A DNA stretch of 64,000 nt from Arthrobacter sp. StoSoilB22 (GCF_019977315.1 NZ_AP024652.1:3410001-3474000), one strand, 5' to 3'. Positions 45,385 to 54,387 are shown, counted from the first letter of the stretch. Program-made: numbers and translations. Notes: generated by a model not told the origin, from the letters alone.

Positions 45385-45510
45385 ACGGAGGGGAGTATCC
45401 CCCAATGTTCCGTCGTCAATCCGGCCGTCCGTGTACGGCCCGGCGGGACAGGCCACTTCTTGACAGTGGCTGGGAAAGACCTCCAGTTGGTTCACCGACT
45501 GGAAGAGGTT
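45385..45510 (+). promoter_or_regulatory. yybP-ykoY (manganese) riboswitch and adjacent hairpin
   Basis: The leader of the TerC gene carries the conserved parts of the yybP-ykoY aptamer in order. They are GGAGGGGAGTA at 45387, CGTCGTCAATCCGG at about 45411, CCGGCGGGACAGGCC at about 45440 and GAAAGACCTCC ending at 45484. The 5' GGAGG (45387-45391) pairs with CCTCC (45480-45484) as the closing stem. Directly after it, CCAGTTGG-TTCA-CCGACTGG forms an eight-bp hairpin next to the ribosome binding site GGAAGAGG, a likely expression platform. This class senses Mn2+ and commonly precedes TerC/Alx genes. The match was made from memory of the consensus. Confidence 0.85.
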
Positions 45511-45515
45511 TCCTC

Positions 45516-46607
45516 ATGAATGTTCCCCTATGGGCGTGGCTAGCCGTTCTGGGCGTTATTGTTCTGATGCTCGCCGTGGACTTATTCGCCCACCGCAAAG
45601 CCCACGTGATCGGCGTCCGGGAAGCAGCCCTATGGTCAGCGGTGTGGGTTGCCTTTGGAGTTGGTTTCGGCGCGCTCGTGTGGCAACTCTACGGAGCCGA
45701 ATACGGTCAGCAGTACTTCGCCGGATACCTGATAGAGAAGTCCCTCGCCGTGGACAACGTATTCATCTGGGCCATCATCTTCACCTACTTCGCCGTCCCC
45801 CGGGAGTACCAGCACCGCGTGCTGTTCTTCGGCGTGCTGGGGGCTCTCATTTTCCGCGGCATCTTCATCGCGGCAGGATCAGCCATCATCGCCAGCGCCG
45901 GATGGGTGCTCTACCTGTTCGCAGCCTTCCTCCTCATCACCGGCTACCGCATGATCCGGCACCGCAACGAACACCTCGACCCGGAAAAATCCAAAACCCT
46001 GGCGCTGTTCAGGAAGAAGGTCCCCATGACCAATGACTTCCATGGCCAAAGATTCCTCATCCGGAAGAACGGCGTCCTTCTTGCCACCCCGTTGCTAGCG
46101 GTCCTGGCCCTGGTCGAATTCACGGACATCATCTTCGCCGTGGACTCCATCCCGGCGATCTTCGCCGTCACTGACGAAGTCTTCCTCGTCTTCACCGCCA
46201 ACGCCTTCGCGATCCTCGGGCTCAGAGCCATGTACTTCCTCCTCGCGGACCTGATCCACCGCTTCATCTACCTCAAAATCGGCCTCGCACTCGTCCTCAT
46301 CTGGGTGGGCATCAAGATGCTCCTCAAAATCGACATCTACTACATCCCCACCCCCATTTCCCTCGCCGTCATCGCCACCATCTTGGGCGTATCCATCGGC
46401 ATGAGCCTCTGGGCTACCCGAGGACAAGGCCGCAAGGAACTCCCCGCGCCAGCAAAACCGCCCTTCGGGACAGCCACACCCCAAGAACTCGAAGCGCTGG
46501 AACCACTCTGGCGAAACAGCTGGGCGAAGAAACAGCACACCCCACAGGAACACCCTCAGGGCAGCGGGGAACACCGCCCCACAGTGAGCGAAGGAGACAA
46601 GAAATGA
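45516..46607 (+). CDS. TerC/Alx family integral membrane protein, probable Mn2+ exporter
   Basis: A 363-residue polytopic protein, start ATG 45516 after GGAAGAGG; the open frame upstream (from 45369) is the riboswitch. TerC signatures are EKSLAVDNVFIWAIIF, RVLFFGVLGALIFRGIFI and LALVEFTDIIFAVDSIPAIFAVTDEVFLVFTANAFAILGLRAMYF. Acidic residues in the membrane segments (the Asp of AVDNVF, EFTD and AVDS) are probable metal ligands. The last 50 residues are a hydrophilic tail. With the manganese riboswitch, Mn2+ efflux is the likely job rather than tellurite resistance. The stop overlaps a 32-aa ORF. Confidence 0.92.
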   Translation: MNVPLWAWLAVLGVIVLMLAVDLFAHRKAHVIGVREAALWSAVWVAFGVGFGALVWQLYGAEYGQQYFAGYLIEKSLAVDNVFIWAIIFTYFAVPREYQHRVLFFGVLGALIFRGIFIAAGSAIIASAGWVLYLFAAFLLITGYRMIRHRNEHLDPEKSKTLALFRKKVPMTNDFHGQRFLIRKNGVLLATPLLAVLALVEFTDIIFAVDSIPAIFAVTDEVFLVFTANAFAILGLRAMYFLLADLIHRFIYLKIGLALVLIWVGIKMLLKIDIYYIPTPISLAVIATILGVSIGMSLWATRGQGRKELPAPAKPPFGTATPQELEALEPLWRNSWAKKQHTPQEHPQGSGEHRPTVSEGDKK

Positions 46608-46702
46608 GCGTTGACCCGCACCGGGCCATGTGTCCTTATCAGTCACGGAAACGCCGGCGGGGCATCTGCGAACGCACACTACACATGCGTCGCTACCAAT
46701 GA
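46604..46702 (+). CDS. 32-aa basic small ORF linking terC and the regulator
   Basis: ATG 46604 overlaps the TGA of the TerC gene (ATGA) and has AAGGAG eight bases upstream, one of the best ribosome binding sites in the window. Its TGA (46700-46702) in turn overlaps the ATG of the winged-helix gene (46699). The peptide is short and very basic, with two Cys (MCPYQSRKRRRGICERT). It may be a true small protein or a translated coupling peptide. Confidence 0.55.
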   Translation: MSVDPHRAMCPYQSRKRRRGICERTLHMRRYQ

Positions 46703-47058
46703 GCTCGAAGGAAGCGTTGCCAGCTATGCCGCCTCCGCCCCCGCCTCCGCGGAAGCGGCATAGCTGGACCTTCCTGACGAACCACGGACACGTCCTGCTT
46801 TCCGTGGCCACAGACCCCGGGATCAGGGTCACCGAGATAGCTGACCGTGTTGGGATCACGCCACGTGCAGCCCTGCAAATACTCAAAGACCTCGAAAACG
46901 AGGGGTATCTTCACCGCAGCCGAGTGGGACGCCGCACCCACTACACCCTGGAACCCCACCAACACTTCCGGCATCCCACCACATCAGCACATGAAATTGA
47001 CGAGCTGATCCTCCTGCTAGCCCCTCCCGCACCTTCGGCGTCTACCGAGGACGACTGA
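46699..47058 (+). CDS. Winged-helix transcriptional regulator (MarR/ArsR-like)
   Basis: A 119-residue protein. The start at ATG 46699 is supported by an ATGA overlap with the preceding 32-aa ORF; an in-frame ATG at 46726 and GTG at 46630 are alternatives. A Pro-rich start (PPPPPPPRKRHSW) precedes the DNA-binding domain: TFLTNHGHVLLSVATDPGIRVTEIADRVGITPRAALQILKDLENEGYLHRSRVGRRTHYTL. I know this type from actinobacteria but not a function. Its operon position suggests control of metal or stress response. Confidence 0.75.
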   Translation: MSSKEALPAMPPPPPPPRKRHSWTFLTNHGHVLLSVATDPGIRVTEIADRVGITPRAALQILKDLENEGYLHRSRVGRRTHYTLEPHQHFRHPTTSAHEIDELILLLAPPAPSASTEDD

Positions 47059-47173
47059 CCTCACTCAGCGCGGGCGCTTGCAGTTGGGCGCGGGCGACAG
47101 CTAACCACGGCTGTTCGATTGCCTGGCATGCGGGGTTTGGCTAGGGGCCGGCGTGTCCGACCCATCGCCAGGG

Positions 47174-47446
<273 letters not shown>

Positions 47447-47468
47447 TCAGGATCCTAACCTAGATCCT

Positions 47469-47528
47469 ATACCCCCTAGGGTGTTTTGATTACCCCCGGG
47501 GGTATATGCAATACTCGGTGGGGTATCC
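47469..47528. promoter_or_regulatory. CstR/CsoR-type operators in the divergent promoter
   Basis: Three G/C-tract sites occur: ATACCCCCTAGGGTGT at 47469-47484, the perfect palindrome TACCCCCGGGGGTA at 47491-47504, and a half-site GTGGGGTATCC at about 47518-47528. CsoR-family operators have this form. The central palindrome fills the spacer of a plausible promoter (TTGATT 47486-47491, AATACT 47510-47515) for the rhodanese gene, so repressor binding would block it. Confidence 0.8.
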
Positions 47529-47554
47529 ACCTATCCCCTTCCGAGAGGCCAAAA

Positions 47555-48169
47555 ATGACTCCCCCTCCCACGTCGCAAGCCATTACCGCCCTCGCCCCGG
47601 AGACCCTTCGGACCTGGATCCATCAGCACCAGGACCTCATGGTGATCGATGTTCGCTCCGCGGCTGAGTTTGAGGCGATGCATATCCGCGGCTCCTACAA
47701 CGTGCCCCTCCCGCTGCTCTCAGAACACACAGACGAGCTGGCCACCCGCTTGGGCTCCAGGGTGGTTCTGGTCTGCCAGTCAGGAGCACGCGCCGAGCAA
47801 GCCCGGCAGCGCCTGGGCAAAGCCGGCATGGAAGGTGCGTACGTCCTTACCGGCGGTGCTCCCGGTTTCGCCGCAGTTGGCGGGGACGTGGTCAGGGGCA
47901 AGAACCGCTGGGACCTCGAGCGCCAGGTCCGCCTCACCGCAGGATCCCTGGTGGTCCTCGGCCTTGTCGGAGGCAAACTCATCTCTCCCAAGGTCCGCCT
48001 ACTCGCTGGCGCAATTGGAGCCGGGCTGACCTTCTCCGCCGCCACCAATACCTGCGCCATGGGTAAGGCTCTTTCAGCCATGCCGTGGAACAAAGCCGCC
48101 AAGGAACCCACCCGCGAAAGCGCCATCCTTCAGCTACCCCTGGTATCCCCTGGGGGTGCCGCAGCATGA
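47555..48169 (+). CDS. Rhodanese domain protein with C-terminal DUF2892-like membrane part
   Basis: A 204-residue protein, start ATG 47555 (GAGAGG upstream). Residues 10-115 form a rhodanese domain, with [26 protein letters not shown] and the catalytic Cys in [12 protein letters not shown]. Residues 130-185 hold two membrane segments with [20 protein letters not shown], as in DUF2892 proteins. It transfers or accepts sulfane sulfur at the membrane. It is divergent from the CstR gene and overlaps the TauE gene (ATGA). Confidence 0.87.
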   Translation: MTPPPTSQAITALAPETLRTWIHQHQDLMVIDVRSAAEFEAMHIRGSYNVPLPLLSEHTDELATRLGSRVVLVCQSGARAEQARQRLGKAGMEGAYVLTGGAPGFAAVGGDVVRGKNRWDLERQVRLTAGSLVVLGLVGGKLISPKVRLLAGAIGAGLTFSAATNTCAMGKALSAMPWNKAAKEPTRESAILQLPLVSPGGAAA

Positions 48170-48924
48170 TTCCAGCCCTGGGCCTGGGGCTAGTGGTCGG
48201 CGTTGTCCTGGGTGTAGTAGGCGGTGGCGGGTCCATCATCGCAGTGCCGGCCCTGGTGTACGGGGTGGGCATGACCCCCTCACAGGCTATTCCGACGTCG
48301 CTGCTGGTAGTGGGCGTGTCCTCCCTCGCCGCTCTTTTGCCCCGGGTCCGTGCTGGCCTGAACTGGCCCGTGATCGCATTGGTTGGAACAGCCGGCATAC
48401 CGGCAGCCTGGGCCGGTGCGGCCGTGGGCAGACTGCTCGATCCCAACATCCTGATGCTCGCCTTTGCCGTGATCATGGTGGCTGCAGGCATACGGATGCT
48501 GATGAAAACCCGCGAATCCGAGGGGTCCTGCAGCACGGGCCCACACCGCGCACTCCGATCCTGCGTTCCGAAAGCCGTAGGAGTGGGCCTGCTGGTGGGG
48601 TTCCTCACCGGATTGCTGGGTGTTGGAGGAGGTTTCCTGATCACCCCCGCACTGACCATCCTTCTTGGCCTGCGCATGAAACAGGCAGTAGGAACCTCCC
48701 TGGCAATTATCGTGATCAACTCTGCCGCCGGGTTCAGCGCCCACGCAGCCGGCTACACCATTGACTGGGCCACCACCCTGGCATTCGCGGTCCCGGCCAT
48801 CCTGGGATCCCTTGCAGCAGCCCGCCTGGCACGTCACCTGCAAGACAAGCACATCCGCATCTCATTCGCGGTACTCATCTTCGCCGTCGCGGCATGGGTC
48901 ACCGCCAGCACAGTCACTGCCTGA
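48166..48924 (+). CDS. TauE/SafE family sulfite/sulfur exporter
   Basis: A 252-residue membrane protein of about seven or eight segments, starting at ATG 48166 in an ATGA overlap with the rhodanese gene. The family's duplicated motif is seen as [20 protein letters not shown] and [19 protein letters not shown], each followed by AxGTSL-like [14 protein letters not shown] and [14 protein letters not shown]. It probably exports sulfite or thiosulfate formed by the neighbouring sulfur enzymes. Confidence 0.88.
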   Translation: MIPALGLGLVVGVVLGVVGGGGSIIAVPALVYGVGMTPSQAIPTSLLVVGVSSLAALLPRVRAGLNWPVIALVGTAGIPAAWAGAAVGRLLDPNILMLAFAVIMVAAGIRMLMKTRESEGSCSTGPHRALRSCVPKAVGVGLLVGFLTGLLGVGGGFLITPALTILLGLRMKQAVGTSLAIIVINSAAGFSAHAAGYTIDWATTLAFAVPAILGSLAAARLARHLQDKHIRISFAVLIFAVAAWVTASTVTA

Positions 48925-48963
48925 CCCAAGCAACCCGATACAAGCAACCGGCCCCAAACAACT

Positions 48964-49060
48964 GGGCCTATTCAACCGGACCTATTCAACTGGGCCTATT
49001 CAACCGGACCTATTTAACTGGGCCTATTCAACCGGACCTATTTAACTGGGCCTATTCAAC
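48964..49060. repeat. 28-bp tandem repeat, 3.5 copies
   Basis: Units begin at 48964, 48992, 49020 and a partial at 49048. Each is made of two related 14-bp halves, GGGCCTATTCAACC and GGACCTATTYAACT. The array ends 15 bases before the start of the persulfide dioxygenase gene and so would lie in the mRNA just upstream of its ribosome binding site. No spacers occur. Confidence 0.88.
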
Positions 49061-49075
49061 AAGGGAGCGAACATC

Positions 49076-50476
49076 ATGCTTATTGAGCGTATTTACGACG
49101 AAGACCTCGCCCAAGCCAGCTATCTGATCGGCTGCCAAGCCAAGGGAGAGGCCGTTGTTGTGGACGGCCGCCGAGACATCGCGGTCTACCAGCAACTGGC
49201 TGAAAAGAACGGCATGAAGATTGTTGCCGTCACAGAAACCCACATCCACGCTGACTATCTGTCCGGCACCCGTGAACTGGCCGCCGCCACCGGCGCAACG
49301 ATCTACGTCTCCGGCGAAGGCGGCCCGGACTGGCAGTACAAGTTCGACGGCGAGCGCCTCTACGACGGCCACAAGATCACCATCGGCAACATCAGCATCC
49401 AGGCCGTGCACACCCCAGGCCACACACCTGAACACTTGTCCTTCCTGGTCACCGACGGCGCATTCAGCGACCAGCCCGGCTACCTGCTCTCGGGCGACTT
49501 TGTTTTCTCCGGTGACCTGGGCCGACCGGACCTGCTGGACGAGGCAGCCGGGGGTGTGGACACCCGCTTTGAAGGTGCAAAGCAGCTGTTCGCTAGCCTT
49601 CGGGATAAGTTCCTCACCCTGCCGGACTATGTCCAGGTCCACCCGGCTCATGGTGCCGGGAGTGCCTGCGGCAAGGCCCTCGGCGCCATCCCGTCTTCCA
49701 CCGTTGGCTACGAGCGGCTGTACGCCTGGTGGGGCCCTTACCTTGCCGCCAACGACGAGCAGGGTTTCATCAACGAGCTTCTGGACGGGCAGCCCGACGC
49801 GCACGCCTACTTTGGGCGGATGAAGCGGGAAAACCGTGAGGGCCCAGTGGTGATGGGTGAGCGGACACCTCTGGCCGAACTGACAGTAGGCATGGTTGCA
49901 GCTGGTCTGGCCGAGGACACTCTCACGTTCATTGACACCCGTTCCCACCGTGAGGTCCACGAACGCACGGTGGACCGTTCCTTGAACGTTCCGGCCGGCA
50001 AATCCGTGGCCAGCTACGGCGCTTGGGTGGTGAACCCGGAGACGGACAAGAACCCCTTGGTACTTCTAGCGCGGGACCAGGAGCAGGCCATGGACATGTG
50101 GGACCATTTGGTACGGGTTGGCATCGACAACGTGGCAGGTTACATCACCAGCATTGCAGGGCTTCCCCTGGTGACGCCAAAGCTGATCCAGCCCGAAGAG
50201 TTGCAGGGTTTTGACGCCGCTTTGGTGCTGGACGTTCGCAACCGCAGCGAACACGTGGCCGGGAATATCCCTGGTTCCTACCAGCTAAGCGGTGGGCGGA
50301 TCATGTGGCATCTGGACGAGCTTCCCACCGAGGGAACCCTTGTGACGTACTGCCAGTCAGGTGTCCGGAATTCCGTGGCGGCCAGCGCCCTGCGCCGTGC
50401 CGGATACGACGTAGTTGAGCTGGATGGCAGCTATGCAGCGTGGAGCGCTCAGCAGAACTCTGCCACGACGGGCTAA
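49076..50476 (+). CDS. cstB: CstB-like persulfide dioxygenase-rhodanese fusion
   Basis: A 466-residue protein with GGGAG before the ATG. Residues 1-250 are a metallo-beta-lactamase domain of the ETHE1 type: TETHIHADY, HTPGHTPEHLSF, LLSGDFVFSGDLGRPDL and HPAHGAGSACGK provide the iron ligands. Residues about 265-355 form a rhodanese-like domain lacking the active Cys (LVLLARDQ). Residues about 365-460 form an active rhodanese with Cys in VTYCQSGVRNS. This order is that of CstB, which oxidises persulfides to thiosulfate. With CstR, rhodanese and TauE it completes a sulfide-detoxification set. Confidence 0.92.
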   Translation: MLIERIYDEDLAQASYLIGCQAKGEAVVVDGRRDIAVYQQLAEKNGMKIVAVTETHIHADYLSGTRELAAATGATIYVSGEGGPDWQYKFDGERLYDGHKITIGNISIQAVHTPGHTPEHLSFLVTDGAFSDQPGYLLSGDFVFSGDLGRPDLLDEAAGGVDTRFEGAKQLFASLRDKFLTLPDYVQVHPAHGAGSACGKALGAIPSSTVGYERLYAWWGPYLAANDEQGFINELLDGQPDAHAYFGRMKRENREGPVVMGERTPLAELTVGMVAAGLAEDTLTFIDTRSHREVHERTVDRSLNVPAGKSVASYGAWVVNPETDKNPLVLLARDQEQAMDMWDHLVRVGIDNVAGYITSIAGLPLVTPKLIQPEELQGFDAALVLDVRNRSEHVAGNIPGSYQLSGGRIMWHLDELPTEGTLVTYCQSGVRNSVAASALRRAGYDVVELDGSYAAWSAQQNSATTG

Positions 50477-50497
50477 CCAGCCACGTCCCTTCAGACC

Positions 50498-50527
50498 GCC
50501 CGGGCAGGTCCCCCCTCTTGCCCGGGC
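50498..50527 (+). terminator. Hairpin after the persulfide dioxygenase gene
   Basis: GCCCGGGCA (50498-50506) pairs with TGCCCGGGC (50519-50527) around a 12-base C-rich loop. It lies 21 bases after the stop. No T-run follows, but a second hairpin lies just downstream. Confidence 0.6.
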
Positions 50528-50540
50528 ACCTTCACGGCGG

Positions 50541-50581
50541 CGGGGCCGGACACCTGTACCTGCGTACTGTGTCCGGCCCCG
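50541..50581. terminator. Second strong hairpin, probable terminator
   Basis: CGGGGCCGGACAC (50541-50553) pairs perfectly with GTGTCCGGCCCCG (50569-50581), a 13-bp stem with a 15-base loop. Together with the preceding hairpin it probably ends the sulfur operon. The rest of the gap up to 50811 (about 230 bp) holds nothing I can recognise. Confidence 0.65.
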
Positions 50582-50811
50582 GCCTGCGGTTCGTACAACC
50601 GCCAACTATTGGGGGTTTATTGGAGGTAGTTCATGAGCCGCTGAGATCAGTTAAGTCCATGGGGTACTCACCGGGCACGAGTAGTGGGTACTCGACTTTC
50701 TGCCGTATCCGAGAGCTGGCTACTTGCTGTGGGAGCCCGTTTTCCTTGAAATCCCGCGGCCGAAAACACACTACGGATTGATACAACCCGGGAACAGACC
50801 GGCTGAAATTA

Positions 50812-52236
50812 TCAGCCGATGATGGGCCGCTCTTCAGGTAGCTGGAAAAGCCTTGGCCGGGATGCCAAGGCGATGGCTGAGGCGACAGTGACAGTGCCTA
50901 TACGGCCGGCAAACATCAACGCCATCAGCACCCATTCGGCGGTGGGAGGCAGGTTGTAGGTAATGCCCGTGCTCAGCCCTACGGTTCCGAACGCCGAGAT
51001 GGTCTCGAAAAGCACTTTCTCCAGGCTGTAGTCGGTGGACATGAGGAGCAACAGCGTCCCAAGGATCACCACTCCCACACCCAGCAGGGCGACGGTGAGA
51101 GCCTGGCGTTGGGTGGAAGAACTAATGGACCGGTGTGCGATGGTGACGTGCTCGCGTCCCCGAATTTCGTTCCAGATGGCAAACCCCAAAACCAGGAAGG
51201 TGGTGATCTTGATTCCGCCGGCCGTTCCTGCGCTGCCACCGCCAATGAACATCAGGATGTTGGTGACCATGAGGGTTTCGGGAGTGGCTGCCCCGTAGTC
51301 AATGCTGTTGAATCCTGCTGTCCGGGGAAACACCCCTCCCCCAAGCGCCGCCAGAATCTTGCCGCCAAAGCTCAAAGGACCTAGCGTCTCCGGACGGTTC
51401 CACTCAAAGGCACCGAAGAGTACGATGCCTGCAATAAACAGCAGCACATAGCCGAAGATGGTCAGGCGAAGGTGAATGGTCCAGTTCTTGACGTTGAAGG
51501 GATTTCTGAATAACTGGATGATCACCGGGAAACCGAGTCCCCCGGCAATGATGGCCGCGCAAATGGGAACGATGATCCAAGGGTCCTCCGCGAAGCCAAT
51601 GAGGTTGTCGCTGTAAAGCGCGAACCCTGCGTTGTTGAACGCGGAGACTGCATGGAATACGCCGTGCCACAGGGCTGTTCCGGGACTGTCGTCATAGGCA
51701 ATCCAGAAGCGGACCGTCAGGATCAGTGCAGTGACGGCCTCAAAGACGGCCATAATCTTCACCACCCTGAACAGCACAGCCTTAACGTCCCCGAAGTTCA
51801 GGGTGTGGGTTTCCGACTGCGCCACAAGCTGGCCGCGCAGGCCGATGGTCTTTCGCACGAACAAGGCCAGCAGGCTAGCTAGCGACATGATCCCGAAACC
51901 ACCTACCTGGATGAGCATCAGAATCACCCCGTGCCCGAAAGGGGTCCAGAAAGTGGCTGTGTCTACTGTGATCAGGCCAGTGACGCAGACAGAGGACACG
52001 GCGGTAAAGAAGGCCGTGGTGACGAGGTCATCCACCTCGCCTGTCCGCGAAATGGGCAGCATCAATATCCCCGCGCCGATGATGATCACCGCAAGGAACG
52101 CCAACGGCACCGAACGGACCGGATGCAGCAAGGACACCTTCAGGCGCTCGCCTTCCCGCCCGAGTGTCTGCAAAAGCGGGTTGCTGCGCACAACGGAACG
52201 TTGGGCTGTGGACAGTCTTTCCGGGGCGCGCGTCAT
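50812..52236 (-). CDS. TrkH family potassium uptake channel protein
   Basis: A 474-residue membrane protein, start ATG 52236 with GGGAGCG upstream. It has the four M1-P-M2 repeats of TrkH/KtrB, each with a selectivity-like Gly: SSVCVTGLITVD, SAFNNAGFALY, RTAGFNSIDYG and SAFGTVGLSTGI. KtrB-type relatives need a cytoplasmic KtrA/TrkA gating subunit, and none is encoded in the window. It is divergent from the kdp operon, so low- and high-affinity potassium uptake lie side by side. Confidence 0.92.
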   Translation of the reverse strand: MTRAPERLSTAQRSVVRSNPLLQTLGREGERLKVSLLHPVRSVPLAFLAVIIIGAGILMLPISRTGEVDDLVTTAFFTAVSSVCVTGLITVDTATFWTPFGHGVILMLIQVGGFGIMSLASLLALFVRKTIGLRGQLVAQSETHTLNFGDVKAVLFRVVKIMAVFEAVTALILTVRFWIAYDDSPGTALWHGVFHAVSAFNNAGFALYSDNLIGFAEDPWIIVPICAAIIAGGLGFPVIIQLFRNPFNVKNWTIHLRLTIFGYVLLFIAGIVLFGAFEWNRPETLGPLSFGGKILAALGGGVFPRTAGFNSIDYGAATPETLMVTNILMFIGGGSAGTAGGIKITTFLVLGFAIWNEIRGREHVTIAHRSISSSTQRQALTVALLGVGVVILGTLLLLMSTDYSLEKVLFETISAFGTVGLSTGITYNLPPTAEWVLMALMFAGRIGTVTVASAIALASRPRLFQLPEERPIIG

Positions 52237-52354
52237 CAAACACGCTCCCAAGGATGTTTCAACACTGGATCCCTTTCCGGGCAGACCGTCAGCATCACAA
52301 CCCGTGCCGAAATTAGCACCGATGAGGGACCCGCTGGCCGGAAACTGGCATTTC

Positions 52355-52421
52355 TTGACGAATCCTTAACGCCCGCCCGTTAAGACCACGTCAAGAATTC
52401 CAGCGTCCGCATTAAGGATTC
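52355..52421. promoter_or_regulatory. kdp/trkH control region with nested inverted repeats
   Basis: GAATCCTTAA (52360-52369) and its complement TTAAGGATTC (52412-52421) form a 10-bp inverted repeat 42 bases apart. Nested in it, CTTAAC-N8-GTTAAG spans 52364-52383. TTGACG at 52355-52360 could be a -35 element. The A+T-rich half-sites contrast with the surroundings and are good candidates for KdpE boxes; this is inferred from position. Confidence 0.55.
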
Positions 52422-52504
52422 GTAAGGAACGCCTTTTCGCCACTTTTGCAGGAGTTGACTGACATCAGCCCCCGGGAAAGGGGCTCTGATGAAAGGACGT
52501 TCCA

Positions 52505-52618
52505 GTGGCCGACGTGGCTGTTGTGGTGATTCTTGTGGTGAGCATGGGAATCGTGATGTGGGTGGCCCACCTTTTGGGCAAGATGGTGGACGGCGATGGC
52601 CCGGTGAGCGGGCAATGA
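52505..52618 (+). CDS. 37-aa small membrane protein heading the kdp operon
   Basis: GTG 52505 is preceded by GAAAGGA with seven-base spacing. The peptide has one membrane segment (VAVVVILVVSMGIVMWVAHLL) and a short polar tail. Its TGA overlaps the kdpF ATG (ATGA), so translation of kdpF is coupled to it. It is not KdpF, which follows. It may be a further small subunit of the pump or a regulatory leader peptide. Confidence 0.65.
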   Translation: MADVAVVVILVVSMGIVMWVAHLLGKMVDGDGPVSGQ

Positions 52619-52713
52619 GCGTGGATGCCATCATGTGGGTGAGCTTGTTCGTCCTTGGCTTGGCCGTTGCAGGGTACCTGCTTGCAGTGTTGCTCAACCC
52701 GGAAAAGTGGTGA
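52615..52713 (+). CDS. kdpF: K+-transporting ATPase subunit KdpF
   Basis: A 32-residue single-span protein: WVSLFVLGLAVAGYLLAVLL followed by NPEKW, the typical KdpF ending. It stabilises the KdpABC complex in the membrane. The start overlaps the stop of the 37-aa ORF and kdpA begins six bases downstream. Confidence 0.88.
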   Translation: MSVDAIMWVSLFVLGLAVAGYLLAVLLNPEKW

Positions 52714-52719
52714 CGGCGG

Positions 52720-54387
52720 GTGGTCTTCAGTACTGCATCCTTCATCACCCAGATAGCCGTGCTGATACTCGTGTTGGCACTGCTGCACAAACCCGTGGGC
52801 CTTCACATGGCACGGGTCTTCTCAAGTACCAAGCACGCCAAAGCTGAAAGGGCCCTCTACCGCCTGGCCGGGGTGGATTCCGGGACTGAACAGAGCTGGT
52901 CTGTATATCTGCGCAGCGTTCTGCTCTTCTCCCTGATATCCATCCTGGTGATCTTCGCTCTGCAGCGCCTTCAAGCCGTACTGCCCGGCAGCAACTCCCT
53001 TCCCGGCGTGGACCCGTGGGTTGCCATGAACACCGCTATCTCCTTTGTCACCAACACCAACTGGCAAACGTATGTGCCAGAGGCCACCGTGGGCATTTTT
53101 GTCCAGATGTGCCTGCTGGCCGTGCAGAACTTCCTGTCCGCCGCCGTCGGAATCGTGGTGGTGGTAGCCCTGATCAGGGGCATTGCGCGGACCACAACTG
53201 ACCGCTTGGGCAACTTCTGGGTGGACCTCACCCGGGCCTCGTTCCGTATCCTGTTGCCCATCGCCACGGTGGCGGCAATCGCCTTGGTGATGGGCGGCGT
53301 CGTGCAGAACTTCTGGTCCACGGAGGTCACCAACACGGCCAACGGCGTGAGTCAGCTGATTCCCGGCGGTCCTGTGGCCTCCCAGGAAGCAATCAAAGTC
53401 CTGGGCACCAATGGTGGCGGATACTTCAACGCCAACTCTGCCCACCCCTTTGAAAACCCCAGCGTGTTCACCAGCCTGTTCCAGGTGTTCCTCATCCTCC
53501 TGATCCCCTCAGCCCTGCCCTACATGTACGGGCGGATGGTGGGTGACCAACGCCAGGGCTACACCGTGGCTGCCGTGATGGGGACACTGTGGCTGACGTC
53601 CACCGCGTTGATGGGCTGGGCGGTGTCTTCCGGACAGGGAACAGCGACGGCGGCAGCCGGTGGATTGGGCGAAGGGTTCGAACAACGGCTGGGACCGGCA
53701 GCGAGCTCCATCTTCGCCGCGTCCACCACCCTCACCTCCACCGGCGCCGTCAACGTTGCCCACGATTCCCTGCCTCCCTTGGCCGGCGGAATCGCAATGC
53801 TGAACATGATGCTGGGTGAAGTAGCTCCGGGCGGGACCGGATCCGGACTCTACGGAATGTTGGTTCTGGCCATCATTGCGGTGTTCATTGCCGGGCTGAT
53901 GGTGGGGCGTACCCCGGAATTCCTTGGGAAGAAGATCGGCCCACGCGAAATGAAGCTCGCCGCCCTCTACATCTTGGTCACCCCCACGTTGGTACTGGTG
54001 TTCGCCGGTATCTCCTCACTCCTCCCCGAAGCAATGGCAAACGCTCCGGCGTCAGGGCCGCATCAATTCAGCGAACTGCTCTACGCGTTCACCTCCGGTG
54101 CCAACAACAACGGCTCAGCGTTTGGTGGCATCACCAGCTCCGGCCCCTACCTGTCCACGCTCCTGGGGTTGGCCATGCTCCTGGGCAGGTTCTTGCCCAT
54201 TGCGTTGGTTCTGGCCTTGGCCGGCTCGCTGGCCCGGCAAAGAAAAATCCCTGCCTCCGCCGGGACAGTCCCCACCCATGGCCCCCTGTTCGGCTCGTTG
54301 CTGCTGGGCGTGACCGTGATCCTGACCGCTTTGAGCTACTTCCCCGCCCTGGCTCTGGGCCCACTCGCAGAAGGACTTATCAAATGA
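52720..54387 (+). CDS. kdpA: K+-transporting ATPase subunit A
   Basis: A 555-residue channel-like subunit from GTG 52720. It has about ten membrane segments and the selectivity-filter regions of the four pseudo-repeats: [38 protein letters not shown] and [12 protein letters not shown]. It binds and translocates K+ in the KdpFABC pump. Length is normal for the family. The stop overlaps the kdpB start. Confidence 0.96.
   Translation: MVFSTASFITQIAVLILVLALLHKPVGLHMARVFSSTKHAKAERALYRLAGVDSGTEQSWSVYLRSVLLFSLISILVIFALQRLQAVLPGSNSLPGVDPWVAMNTAISFVTNTNWQTYVPEATVGIFVQMCLLAVQNFLSAAVGIVVVVALIRGIARTTTDRLGNFWVDLTRASFRILLPIATVAAIALVMGGVVQNFWSTEVTNTANGVSQLIPGGPVASQEAIKVLGTNGGGYFNANSAHPFENPSVFTSLFQVFLILLIPSALPYMYGRMVGDQRQGYTVAAVMGTLWLTSTALMGWAVSSGQGTATAAAGGLGEGFEQRLGPAASSIFAASTTLTSTGAVNVAHDSLPPLAGGIAMLNMMLGEVAPGGTGSGLYGMLVLAIIAVFIAGLMVGRTPEFLGKKIGPREMKLAALYILVTPTLVLVFAGISSLLPEAMANAPASGPHQFSELLYAFTSGANNNGSAFGGITSSGPYLSTLLGLAMLLGRFLPIALVLALAGSLARQRKIPASAGTVPTHGPLFGSLLLGVTVILTALSYFPALALGPLAEGLIK

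Noticed and set aside
45369..45515. N-terminal extension of the TerC protein
   Set aside because: The extension is encoded by riboswitch sequence, lacks TerC similarity, and a good ribosome binding site precedes the ATG at 45516.
48964..49060. Possible CRISPR or mobile-element terminal repeats
   Set aside because: Contiguous 28-bp tandem repeats without spacers, and no transposase in the window.
49052..49960. 302-codon minus-strand frame opposite the persulfide dioxygenase
   Set aside because: Antisense shadow of a high-G+C gene with all catalytic motifs on the plus strand.
52265..52504. c-di-AMP (ydaO) riboswitch upstream of kdp
   Set aside because: The leader is short and none of the conserved ydaO blocks I remember are visible.
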